Assembly: GCA_021157415.1 (NCBI GenBank)
Contig: JAGGWN010000122.1
Span: 1-64,000, forward strand
From: Bacteroidales bacterium
GTDB taxonomy: Bacteria > Bacteroidota > Bacteroidia > Bacteroidales > VadinHA17
Reading direction: 5' to 3'
DNA: 64,000 nt
A program made the translations under genes and the position numbers. Below the pieces are notes generated by a model that was not told the origin of the DNA, ran no database searches, and was given only the letters and a program-made list of their open reading frames with translations. Below are positions 18,318 through 26,492 of the stretch, piece by piece; positions within the stretch are counted from its first letter, which is position 1, and every line of letters begins with the position of its first letter.

Positions 18318-20024
18318 ATGAAAAATATGAAAGTAATATATAATCTGTTTCTGGTTCTGTTTGCGATAATGTTTGTGTCTTGTGACAAACAACTTACCCA
18401 GCTGAACGTGAACCCGAATGGGGTAGACCCCGAAACGGTGAATCCCAATCTTATACTGGCAACAGTAATCTCAAACACCGCAAAGCCTTATCTTGAAATG
18501 GGCTTTGACGGTGATGTCGCCGGCGTTATGCAATATGTGCAAAAAAGTGGATGGAGTTCTGGTTTGAACAAATTCGACTGGGTCGGTGAACGTTCCTGGG
18601 GAGGTCCCTATGCCAATCTGAGAAATGCAAAACATCTGTATGAAAGGGCTCTGGAAGAGAATATGGAGTTCCAGCAAGGCGTCGCTATTGTCTTAAGAGC
18701 CTTCAATTTTGGCTATATCGCCGACTCGTGGGGAGATGCTCCTTATACCTATGCACTTAATGCCCCTGCAGGTGGACAGGAAGATATGTTTCCTGAATTC
18801 GATTCTCAGGAAGATATCTATCGTGGAATTATTGATGAACTTAAGAATGCCAATACATTATTGTCAAAACAAATTGGCGATTATAAAGGGATAGATCCGG
18901 ATGCTGATCTGATTTATCACGGCGATCCGGCAAAATGGAGAAAGTTTGCCAACTCACTTATGTTAAGATATTATTTGCGCGTATCTTCCAAGTTGCCTGA
19001 TTATGCTAAACAAGGCATTGAACAGATCGTGAATGATCCGGGTACGTATCCTTTCTTTGAATCCAATGACGATGATGCTACAATGGGATTTGTAGGATCC
19101 TATGAGGGTGATGCCTGGCCGAATGCCATTGCTTTTGATGCTTCCGAAAGTAACTTTAACAGGGTGCAACTTTGCGAAGGATTCAGGGATGAACTCGTTG
19201 CGCTGAATGACCCAAGAATTGGTGTTTGGTTCAATAAAGTCAGAGTGCCGATAAAAGTATCTACGGCCCACTCACCTGCAGCTGATATTGTTGTAGACGG
19301 AGTACGATATATTCACCCGGATTCTATGGCTGTTAGAAATTGGGTTGTATATAATAAAGATACCTGGGTTGATGATATTAATGCAGGCAAGGTTCTCGTT
19401 GATACGATGGACTATGTCGGTATTCCCGTGGGCTCCAGCGTCGGTGACGGATCAAGCTGGAACCTGAATCCCAACGTTATTCAGGGCGGCTTTAACGTGC
19501 ATTGTTCTGCTTTGGCTGATATGTACAAGGAAGCCAAAGGCGATTTGCTTAAAGCCAGACTGGTATCCTACGCTGAGGTATGTTTTATCCTTGCAGAAGC
19601 TGCACAAAAAGGATGGAATGTGGGAACTCAACAAGATTGGTATGAAAAAGGGGTTACAGCATCTTTTGATACCTGGGGGGTTAGTGACGATCTTTCTGCC
19701 TATCTCTCCGAAGAAGGTGTTGCCTACGACGGATCCCTGCAACAAATAATGGAACAGAAATGGATTGCTAACTGGACCGTGGCACATGAAGCTTGGTGTG
19801 ATTGGAGAAGAACGGGTCTGCCTTATTTTACCTTCGGCCCGACGGTAAGACGTGATGCCATGCCTATTCGTTTCCGTTATGGTGGTGATGAGAAAAACAG
19901 AAACAATGCCAACTATTTGAAAACTGTTAATAATCTCGAGGAAACTTCCTTTACTGCTCAGGATGGAAAAGATAGCTCCTGGTCCAGATTCTGGCTTTTG
20001 CAGGGAACGGGCAAACCCTACTAG
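18318..20024 (+). CDS. SusD/RagB family glycan-binding lipoprotein (pair 1)
   Basis: This 568-residue lipoprotein (LFAIMFVSC; start could also be the ATG at 18327) has LTQLNVNPNGVDPETVNPN near the N-terminus, typical of the SusD-like group of the starch-binding, outer-membrane-associated family. TPR-like helices follow, and conserved segments YIADSWGDAPYTYAL and ANWTVAHEAWCDWRRTGLPY. It captures the glycan at the cell surface and caps the SusC barrel. It ends LLQGTGKPY, as does the second SusD at 43627. A strong hairpin follows directly. Confidence 0.95.
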   Translation: MKNMKVIYNLFLVLFAIMFVSCDKQLTQLNVNPNGVDPETVNPNLILATVISNTAKPYLEMGFDGDVAGVMQYVQKSGWSSGLNKFDWVGERSWGGPYANLRNAKHLYERALEENMEFQQGVAIVLRAFNFGYIADSWGDAPYTYALNAPAGGQEDMFPEFDSQEDIYRGIIDELKNANTLLSKQIGDYKGIDPDADLIYHGDPAKWRKFANSLMLRYYLRVSSKLPDYAKQGIEQIVNDPGTYPFFESNDDDATMGFVGSYEGDAWPNAIAFDASESNFNRVQLCEGFRDELVALNDPRIGVWFNKVRVPIKVSTAHSPAADIVVDGVRYIHPDSMAVRNWVVYNKDTWVDDINAGKVLVDTMDYVGIPVGSSVGDGSSWNLNPNVIQGGFNVHCSALADMYKEAKGDLLKARLVSYAEVCFILAEAAQKGWNVGTQQDWYEKGVTASFDTWGVSDDLSAYLSEEGVAYDGSLQQIMEQKWIANWTVAHEAWCDWRRTGLPYFTFGPTVRRDAMPIRFRYGGDEKNRNNANYLKTVNNLEETSFTAQDGKDSSWSRFWLLQGTGKPY

Positions 20025-20050
20025 AAAATTGTCGTGGATGTTTTAAAAAG

Positions 20051-20090
20051 AAAAAAGTAAATAAGCCGAAGCTTATTTACTTTTTTTTGT
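20051..20090 (+). terminator. Strong hairpin terminator after SusD 1
   Basis: A perfect 16-base stem AAAAAAGTAAATAAGC / GCTTATTTACTTTTTT with a CGAA loop, followed by more T. It starts 26 bases after the SusD stop and ends 34 bases before the next gene, so it may end most transcripts while some reading continues into the downstream operon. Confidence 0.85.
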
Positions 20091-20123
20091 TATTATTGAT
20101 AAATGAATAAAACATAACGAGCC

Positions 20124-21515
20124 ATGATGAAAGAATATCATAAAAAGTGGGAACGGATAATAAGTATATTCTCTGTAGGGGTCATTTTTGTGTTCTTACT
20201 CACTGCCTGCCATAAGACAAGTCAGAAGCAGCAGCCGGTAACCCCGCAAACAGCTTTAAATGCTTACCTGAACAATCAGGATACAACTTTTTCCTGGCAA
20301 CTGAAAAACACAACATCAGAGTCTTCTTTGAAGATATACAGTATGCTCTTGACTTCCCAGCGGTGGCACGGGATCGTCTGGAGGCATACATTGACGATGA
20401 TCGTTCCGGATGAAAATAAGTATGACGGAGCCATGCTTTTTATTACAGGCGGGAAAAACGCAAACGGTATGCCGGTAAAGCGCTCCCATGATGATGAGTT
20501 TATTGCGACCATGGAGCAACTGGCACTTAAGCATAAGGCTACGGTAGCGATTATCTGGCAGGTGCCTAATCAACCTTTGTTTAATGATCTGACGGAAGAT
20601 CAACTGATATCCTATACTTTGCATCAGTTTGAGAATGATACGGATTACACCTGGCCTTTGCTTTTCCCAATGGTGAAATCGGCCGTTCGTGCCATGGATG
20701 CCGTGCAGCAATTTTCTGAAAATACACTCAATCATCCTGTTCACCGGTTTGTTGTTACCGGGGCCTCCAAACGCGGATGGACCACCTGGCTGACAGGCGC
20801 CATGGACAAACGAACCGAAGCCATTGCCCCGATGGTGATAGATGTGTTGAATATGCCGGTGAACCTGGATTATCAGGTGAAAGCCTGGGGTGATTACAGT
20901 ATCCAGATTGAAGACTATGTGAAACTGGGAATTCCGCAGGAAGTGCATTCAGGTAAAGGAAGCGCCATTGCAGCTATGGTCGATCCTTATTCGTACAGAA
21001 AAAAATTAACCATGCCCAAACTGATCATCAACGGTACCAATGACGAATACTGGCCGGTGGATGCCATCAAAAACTATCTTGATGAGATTCCCGGTGAAAA
21101 CTACCTGCTTTATGTCCAGAATGCTGGTCATGGCCTCGGAGATAAAAAGAAAGCCCTGACTTCTCTTGGTGCTTTTTTCGGACGCACACTTGCCCGGAAA
21201 CCTTATCCCCAATGTAAATGGAATGTGGTCCGGGAGGACACCAGGGTGGTTATGTCCGTCGAAACAAGTCATGATGAGTTGTTGGGAGTACATCTGTGGT
21301 CTGCTGTTTCGCAAGATCGCGATTTCCGCAAAGCTGTTTGGAACGGACAAGAAATAACGGCCATAAGCAATGACCCTGTTCAGGTGTCTGTGGATCTGCC
21401 CGCCTCGGGCTACAAAGCGTTCTTTGTGGATCTGGAATACAGGGATCCTAACGGTGGCTCCTGTAATAAAAGTACAAGAACGTTCGTGTTGAATCCAAAC
21501 GGTCTTGATGACTAA
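20124..21515 (+). CDS. PhoPQ-activated pathogenicity-related (PqaA-type) hydrolase lipoprotein
   Basis: This 463-residue lipoprotein (VFLLTACHK) belongs to the PhoPQ_related family: QRWHGIVWRHTL, FITGGKN, VTGASKRGWTTWLTGAMD with a Ser where an alpha/beta-hydrolase nucleophile sits, IAPMVIDVLNMP, INGTNDEYWPVDA (Asp position) and NAGHGL (His position). The fold is an alpha/beta hydrolase with a C-terminal Ig-like domain. In enterobacteria the family is linked to resistance to antimicrobial peptides, but the reaction is not known. Here it sits between a SusD and a sugar-phosphate cassette, so an esterase acting on decorated glycans or cell-surface material is one reading. Export and Ser-Asp-His layout are seen; the substrate is not. 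Confidence 0.85.
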   Translation: MMKEYHKKWERIISIFSVGVIFVFLLTACHKTSQKQQPVTPQTALNAYLNNQDTTFSWQLKNTTSESSLKIYSMLLTSQRWHGIVWRHTLTMIVPDENKYDGAMLFITGGKNANGMPVKRSHDDEFIATMEQLALKHKATVAIIWQVPNQPLFNDLTEDQLISYTLHQFENDTDYTWPLLFPMVKSAVRAMDAVQQFSENTLNHPVHRFVVTGASKRGWTTWLTGAMDKRTEAIAPMVIDVLNMPVNLDYQVKAWGDYSIQIEDYVKLGIPQEVHSGKGSAIAAMVDPYSYRKKLTMPKLIINGTNDEYWPVDAIKNYLDEIPGENYLLYVQNAGHGLGDKKKALTSLGAFFGRTLARKPYPQCKWNVVREDTRVVMSVETSHDELLGVHLWSAVSQDRDFRKAVWNGQEITAISNDPVQVSVDLPASGYKAFFVDLEYRDPNGGSCNKSTRTFVLNPNGLDD

Positions 21516-21576
21516 AAAAGAACCTCCCATGCAATAATATTTGATATTTTTATGGTAAGTCAGTTATATTATAACT

Positions 21577-22611
21577 ATGGAGTATAAAGGAAAATATGAG
21601 GTCTTTGATGCTTCACAAATAAAAACGTATCCTGTCGCGGAAAGAGACAATAAGGTAAAACTCAGTGACCTGCTTGATCCTGCTCAGGTGACTGAGATGC
21701 GTTTTGATGTGTCGGACTATGTAAATGGACAAATATCAGAACTGGCTGGTGAGATTGTTTCTTCCCGCAAGAATGGCAAACCGGTGGTTTTTTTTACCGG
21801 TGCACACCTGATCAAAAACGGACTGGGAAAATTGGTGGCAGATTTGGTACATCGCAAGGTGTTTACCCTGGTGGCAGGAAATGCCGCCACTTCCATTCAT
21901 GATTTTGAATTGTGCCTCTTCGGCGAAACAAGTGAATATGTGCCGCAGGCCTTGGAAAAAGGCCAGTTCGGGATGGCCTTTGAGTTTAATTATCTAAACG
22001 GGGCGCTCATCGCAGGAAATAGACTGAACCTTGGTTATGGTGAGTCGGTAGGCAGGATGATGCATGACCCGTCGTTCCGGGAACAAGTGGAGGAAATTCT
22101 TGGACTGGAGAGGGGCACAATCAGATTTGAATATCCGGAAGTCAGTGTGCAATATGCATGTTTCCAGGAGAACATCCCCATGACCATCCATGCCGGTATA
22201 GGCACGGATGTGATTGATCAGCATGTCTGGTTTGACGGGGAGGCAAAGGGAGGATGCTCCGGCAGGGATTTCCTGATCTATGCACGGGAGATCACCGGGT
22301 TCACAAAAGGAGGGGTGATCCTGAATGTAGGCAGCGCTGTGACAGGTCCCGAAGTGTTTCTGAAAGCCGCTTCCATGGCCGGCAATATCGGCAAGGTGCC
22401 GGAAGGGATTATTACGGCTGATTTTGATATACGGCCTTATGATCCCCATAGTTTTACCAACGAAAAATCAGTGGGCTATTATTTCCGTGATCAGAAAAGT
22501 ATCGTAACCCGCGTGCCACAAGCCTACAACGGTAAAGGAATGTATATAGGCGGAAACCAGAAACAGACATTCCCGCTTTTCTATAAAAAAATGGTTGAAT
22601 TATTAGGGTAA
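21577..22611 (+). CDS. Deoxyhypusine synthase-like protein of unknown function
   Basis: This 344-residue cytoplasmic protein has GAHLIKNGLGKLVADLVHR, then AGNAATSIHDFELCLFGETSE. This order mirrors deoxyhypusine synthase, where a GLRKIIADL-like helix is followed by TGANLEHDL in an NAD-binding fold. Later come IPMTIHAGIGTDVIDQH and GGVILNVGSAVTGPEVFLKA, again like the DHS pattern of an NAD-site glycine turn. Bacteria have no eIF5A to modify, so the reaction must be something else, perhaps NAD-dependent transfer or a sugar/polyamine reaction. It opens the cassette with the kinase-phosphatase fusion, ROK kinase and GmhA-like isomerase; gaps are 62, 49 and 64 bases. The assignment to the DHS fold is moderate. 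Confidence 0.65.
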   Translation: MEYKGKYEVFDASQIKTYPVAERDNKVKLSDLLDPAQVTEMRFDVSDYVNGQISELAGEIVSSRKNGKPVVFFTGAHLIKNGLGKLVADLVHRKVFTLVAGNAATSIHDFELCLFGETSEYVPQALEKGQFGMAFEFNYLNGALIAGNRLNLGYGESVGRMMHDPSFREQVEEILGLERGTIRFEYPEVSVQYACFQENIPMTIHAGIGTDVIDQHVWFDGEAKGGCSGRDFLIYAREITGFTKGGVILNVGSAVTGPEVFLKAASMAGNIGKVPEGIITADFDIRPYDPHSFTNEKSVGYYFRDQKSIVTRVPQAYNGKGMYIGGNQKQTFPLFYKKMVELLG

Positions 22612-22626
22612 TATAAGAGGAAGAGA

Positions 22627-22648
22627 GAGACGCCCTTTCATGCGTCTC
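22627..22648. repeat. Short inverted repeat in cassette gap
   Basis: GAGACGC - 8-base loop - GCGTCTC between the DHS-like and kinase genes. There is no U-tract, so it is not a convincing terminator. It may be an mRNA stabiliser or a copy of a common Bacteroidota intergenic palindrome. Confidence 0.5.
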
Positions 22649-22673
22649 AAACTGACAAACAGAAACAGTAAAT

Positions 22674-24572
22674 ATGCAACAAGATCGTATCAAAGAAATC
22701 CTGAAAAAAATCAGCACCGTTCGTATTGCCGTCTATGGCGACTTTTGTCTGGATGCCTATTGGCTCATGGATCCGGAGGGATCGGAAGTATCGGTCGAAA
22801 CCGGCCTGAAAGCGGAAGCTGTAGCAAAGCATTCTTACTCCCCCGGAGGAGCCGGGAATATCGTGGCCAATCTGGCTGCTCTGAATCCTGCGGCTATTAG
22901 ACTTATCGGGGTCGTAGGGGATGATATTCACGGTCGTGAGCTGACTTCGCAGCTACAGGGTTTGGGTGCAGATACTTCGTCGCTGCTCATACAAAAAAAT
23001 AATTTTGACACATATACATATACGAAAAGGATTTTTGGTGATAAGGAGGGCTCCCGGATTGATTTTGGTCTGAAAAACAGACGTTCGGAAGATACAGATA
23101 AAAAACTCCTGCAAAATATAGAGATTGCACTGCGGGAGTATGATGCGCTTATCTTTAATCAGCAGGTGATGAACAGCATCCCAAACCCGGAATTTATCGA
23201 ACAGGCCAATGCTTTGTTTGATCAATACAATGACAAAATCGTAGTGCTTGATTCGCGTCATTATAATACTCTTTTTCGCAATGTGATGCGCAAGGCCAAT
23301 GACGTGGAAGTAGCTATCCTCAACGGATTGGATGTGACACCGCAAGATGATATTTCTTTGTCGGATGTGCGGAAACATGCCAGGAGTATTTTTGAACGGT
23401 ATCAAAAACCTGTTTTTGCTACCTGTGGACCCAAAGGTATCGTTGTGGCCGATGGCGAAGGGCTTCATGAGGTGCCCGGCATCCTGCTGACAAAGAAACT
23501 GGATACTGTGGGTGCCGGCGACACAACCATTAGTGCCCTTACCTCTGCCCTGGCAGCAGGGATCCCCCCTGTTGAAGCAGCGCGGTTTGCCAATCTGGCG
23601 GCAGCCGTGACGGTGCAGAAACTTTTTACCACCGGCACTGCATCAGGAGAGGAAATACTGGCCCTGAACCGTGAAGCCGTTTATAACTACCGTCCTGAAC
23701 TGGCTGAAGATATACGGTTGGCAAAATACCTACCGGAGACAGAATTTGAGGTGTGTGATCCCCGGGTGATTGATCGTTTCGGGAGCGTGAAGCATATTTT
23801 ATTTGACAATGATGGTACCATCAGTACATTACGTCAGGGATGGGAGACCGTTATGGAGCCGATGATGATCAAAGCGATTTTGGGTGATCAGTATAAAACA
23901 GCCGATACTTCTTTATACCACAGAGTATATCAACAGGTACAGGATTACATTGATGCTTCTACCGGTATTCAGACAATCCTGCAAATGGAAGCCCTGGTGG
24001 AAATGGTAAAACAATTCGGTATTGTTCCGAAAGAAGAAATACTGGATAAATTTGGTTATAAGAAAATTTACAATGATGCTTTGATGGAAGTGGTGAATAA
24101 ACGCCTGGAGAAATTGGAAAAAGAAGAATTGTCACGGGAGGACTTTACAATGAAAGGGTCGGTTTCATTTCTAGAACTACTCCGTGATCATGGTATGGTA
24201 CTTTATCTGGCCAGCGGAACAGACAGGGAAGATGTCCTGAACGAAGCAGAGAAATTGGGCTATGCTCAGCTTTTCAACGGCGGAATTTATGGGTCTGAAA
24301 ATGATATTGCCAAATATTCCAAGAAGATGGTTGTAGATAAAATAATTCGTGAGCATGACCTGCATGGGGATGAATTGATCGTATTCGGCGACGGACCGGT
24401 AGAAATACGTGAAGTGGCCGTGGCGGGAGGCATAGCCATCGGTGTGGCCAGCAACGAAGTGAGACGATACGGCTTGAACAGGAATAAAAGATCCCGCCTG
24501 ATACATGCAGGCGCCCATATGATTATTCCTGATTTCTCACAAAAGGAAAAATTGATGAATTTATTGTTTTAA
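22674..24572 (+). CDS. HldE-like PfkB sugar kinase fused to HAD phosphatase
   Basis: The protein has 632 residues in two enzymes. Residues about 1-340 are a PfkB/ribokinase-type kinase resembling the first domain of HldE/RfaE (IAVYGDFCLDAYW, SPGGAGNIVANLAAL, and LDTVGAGDTTISAL with the catalytic Asp). Residues about 372-632 are a HAD phosphatase: ILFDNDGTIS supplies the DxD nucleophile pair (D378, D380), then LYLASGTDRED, and a late VFGDGPVEIREV. The HldE nucleotidyltransferase domain is absent. In ADP-heptose synthesis the kinase makes heptose 1,7-bisphosphate and a separate HAD (GmhB) removes the 7-phosphate; here both classes are on one chain. The GmhA-like gene two positions downstream supports a heptose or similar sugar-phosphate route. 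Confidence 0.85.
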   Translation: MQQDRIKEILKKISTVRIAVYGDFCLDAYWLMDPEGSEVSVETGLKAEAVAKHSYSPGGAGNIVANLAALNPAAIRLIGVVGDDIHGRELTSQLQGLGADTSSLLIQKNNFDTYTYTKRIFGDKEGSRIDFGLKNRRSEDTDKKLLQNIEIALREYDALIFNQQVMNSIPNPEFIEQANALFDQYNDKIVVLDSRHYNTLFRNVMRKANDVEVAILNGLDVTPQDDISLSDVRKHARSIFERYQKPVFATCGPKGIVVADGEGLHEVPGILLTKKLDTVGAGDTTISALTSALAAGIPPVEAARFANLAAAVTVQKLFTTGTASGEEILALNREAVYNYRPELAEDIRLAKYLPETEFEVCDPRVIDRFGSVKHILFDNDGTISTLRQGWETVMEPMMIKAILGDQYKTADTSLYHRVYQQVQDYIDASTGIQTILQMEALVEMVKQFGIVPKEEILDKFGYKKIYNDALMEVVNKRLEKLEKEELSREDFTMKGSVSFLELLRDHGMVLYLASGTDREDVLNEAEKLGYAQLFNGGIYGSENDIAKYSKKMVVDKIIREHDLHGDELIVFGDGPVEIREVAVAGGIAIGVASNEVRRYGLNRNKRSRLIHAGAHMIIPDFSQKEKLMNLLF

Positions 24573-24621
24573 TTCCCTGATGAACCGGCTCGTGTGAACT
24601 ATAAACTCAAAACCAATCACC

Positions 24622-25623
24622 ATGATAAAACCTGACCATTATTACATTGGCTTTGATATCGGAGGAACGAAGTGTGCTGTGGTATTGGGGGACAATGATT
24701 TCAATATTTACGAAAAAATAACTTTCCCGACCCGTACTTCGGAACGGGGATGGTCGGAGGTGCTGGATGAGTTTAAGAAGCATGCCACATCTTTTATCAA
24801 TAAATATGACAGGAATAAGCTGGTAAAGATAGGTATCAGTTGTGGAGGTCCGCTGGATTCGAAGAAAGGAATCATTTATTCCCCACCCAACCTGCCCGGA
24901 TGGGATGCTGTGCCTGTAACCGGATTTTTTGAAAAAGCCCTCGGCGTACCTGCCATACTTCAAAACGATGCCAATGCCAGCGCTCTGGCCGAGTGGATGC
25001 TGGGTGCCGGAAAAGGTACACAGAATATGATCTTCCTGACCTTTGGTACGGGCATGGGGTCAGGATTGATCCTGGACGGTCACCTGTATGCCGGTACCAA
25101 TGACCTGGGAGGGGAAGTGGGCCATGTTCGAATGGCTGAAAAGGGTCCCGTAGGATTTAATAAAGCCGGATCCTTTGAGGGTTTCTGCAGCGGCGGAGGA
25201 ATCGCCCAACTGGCAAAGAAAATGGTTTCGGAGAAACTGGAGAACGGAGAACCCGTAGCTTTCTGTCCTGATACCACACACCTCCCTGAGATCACGGCTA
25301 AAACAGTCTTTGAAGCAGCACAAAAAGAAGACATTCTGGCCCTGGAGATCGTGAGGATCTCGGCCGAATATCTTGGTAAAGGACTGGCAATACTGATCGA
25401 TATCCTTAATCCCGAATGTATTGTAATCGGGAGTATCTATGCCAGAAATGAAGCATTGTTCAAACCGCATATGATGAAAATACTGAAAAAAGAAGCCATC
25501 CCTGCAGCATTGGAGGTGTGCAGGATCGTTCCTGCCGGGCTGGGCGACACCATCGGCGATTATGCTGCGCTTAGCGTGGCGCTGAATGATGAACCAGGCA
25601 ATGTGCAGGGTACACTGAAATAA
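24622..25623 (+). CDS. ROK family sugar kinase
   Basis: This 333-residue cytoplasmic kinase has YIGFDIGGTKCAVVLGD (phosphate-binding), GISCGGPLDS, LQNDANASALAEW (catalytic Asp region), TFGTGMGSGLILDG and NDLGGEVGHVRM (the ExGH-type substrate motif). The usual zinc-binding CxCGxxGC is replaced by GSFEGFCSGGGI, so zinc binding is not expected. ROK kinases phosphorylate hexoses such as glucose, ManNAc, GlcNAc or fructose. It lies between the kinase-phosphatase fusion and the SIS isomerase and may phosphorylate a sugar freed by the glycosidases. The substrate is not determined. Confidence 0.88.
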   Translation: MIKPDHYYIGFDIGGTKCAVVLGDNDFNIYEKITFPTRTSERGWSEVLDEFKKHATSFINKYDRNKLVKIGISCGGPLDSKKGIIYSPPNLPGWDAVPVTGFFEKALGVPAILQNDANASALAEWMLGAGKGTQNMIFLTFGTGMGSGLILDGHLYAGTNDLGGEVGHVRMAEKGPVGFNKAGSFEGFCSGGGIAQLAKKMVSEKLENGEPVAFCPDTTHLPEITAKTVFEAAQKEDILALEIVRISAEYLGKGLAILIDILNPECIVIGSIYARNEALFKPHMMKILKKEAIPAALEVCRIVPAGLGDTIGDYAALSVALNDEPGNVQGTLK

Positions 25624-25637
25624 AAAAGACAACGTAA

Positions 25638-25656
25638 AGACAAAGCAGCTTTGTCT
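25638..25656. repeat. Short palindrome in cassette gap
   Basis: AGACAAAGC-A-GCTTTGTCT lies between the ROK and SIS genes. It has no following T-run. It is the second palindrome in the gaps of this cassette and could mark a processing or stability site. Confidence 0.5.
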
Positions 25657-25687
25657 CCCGAAATGCCGAAAACAAACAGTCAAACGA

Positions 25688-26356
25688 ATGAAAGAAGAAG
25701 TTATCCACCAGTTATTGGTCCGTTATCCCGGCCTCAATACTTGCAAAGAGGATATTGAAGCAGCCTGCCGGGCAATTATCAGCAGTTATGAGCGGGGGGG
25801 AAAGGTGTTGGCTTGCGGCAATGGGGGCAGCGCGGCCGATGCCGGTCATATCGTCGGAGAACTGATGAAAAGTTTTGAAAAAAAACGTGTTTTGAAAGCA
25901 GAAGTGAGGGATGCCCTGGTGTCTTTGGATCCGGAACGTGGTTCCTATCTGGCGGAAAAACTGCAGGAAGGTCTGCCTGCTATCTCCTTGAACGCCCATG
26001 ACGCATTGATCTCAGCCGTTGCCAATGATATAAATGCTTCCCTGGTGTTTGCCCAGCAGGTGGCTGGATATGGAAAAAATGGGGATGCACTGATCGCCAT
26101 TTCCACCTCAGGGGATTCTCAAAACGTGATGGACGCCGCGCTCACAGCCAAAGCATTGGGAATGACTGTGATAGGTCTTACCGGAAAAACCGGAGGAAAA
26201 TTGAAACAATACTGCGACATCACGATTTGCGTGCCTGCTACACGCACGGCCGAAGTACAGGAGTATCATCTGCCTGTATATCATACAATATGCAGGGTGA
26301 CAGAGGAAAGGTTTTTTAGTGAAAATTCCAGTAAACAAATCTCCAATTCCAAATAA
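25688..26356 (+). CDS. GmhA-like SIS-domain phosphosugar isomerase
   Basis: The 222-residue SIS protein has CGNGGSAADAGHIVGELM, the GmhA signature with its Ser and Asp near the sugar phosphate. SISTSGDSQNVMDA binds the phosphate, and RTAEVQEYHLPVYHTIC contains the GmhA active-site Glu and His. GmhA converts sedoheptulose 7-phosphate to D-glycero-D-manno-heptose 7-phosphate. At 222 residues it is longer than the common ~190; the extra part is an insertion at about 60-100 (KRVLKAEVRDALVSLDPERG) that may change specificity, plus a Ser/Asn-rich tail. It closes the cassette; the next gene begins 136 bases later. Confidence 0.85.
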   Translation: MKEEVIHQLLVRYPGLNTCKEDIEAACRAIISSYERGGKVLACGNGGSAADAGHIVGELMKSFEKKRVLKAEVRDALVSLDPERGSYLAEKLQEGLPAISLNAHDALISAVANDINASLVFAQQVAGYGKNGDALIAISTSGDSQNVMDAALTAKALGMTVIGLTGKTGGKLKQYCDITICVPATRTAEVQEYHLPVYHTICRVTEERFFSENSSKQISNSK

Positions 26357-26428
26357 TAATAAATTGTATGAACCCTTATAAAATGGAAGGGTAGGGATCC
26401 CGCTTGGAAAACACTTTGATGATTGGTT

Positions 26429-26474
26429 ATTGTAATCTGGAAATGAATTGTAATTTGAAAATTGTAATATGGAA
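26429..26474 (+). repeat. Three imperfect 14-base direct repeats
   Basis: ATTGTAATCTGGAA, ATTGTAATTTGAAA and ATTGTAATATGGAA start at 26429, 26447 and 26461, ending 18 bases before the ATG at 26493. They may be a binding site, or just slippage-derived AT-rich sequence. Confidence 0.4.
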
Positions 26475-26492
26475 TTTTTAAAAGCTCAGATT

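Noticed and set aside
26469-26492. Upstream start for the propeller-phosphatase gene
   Set aside because: It overlaps the direct repeats and would add residues ahead of a good signal peptide.
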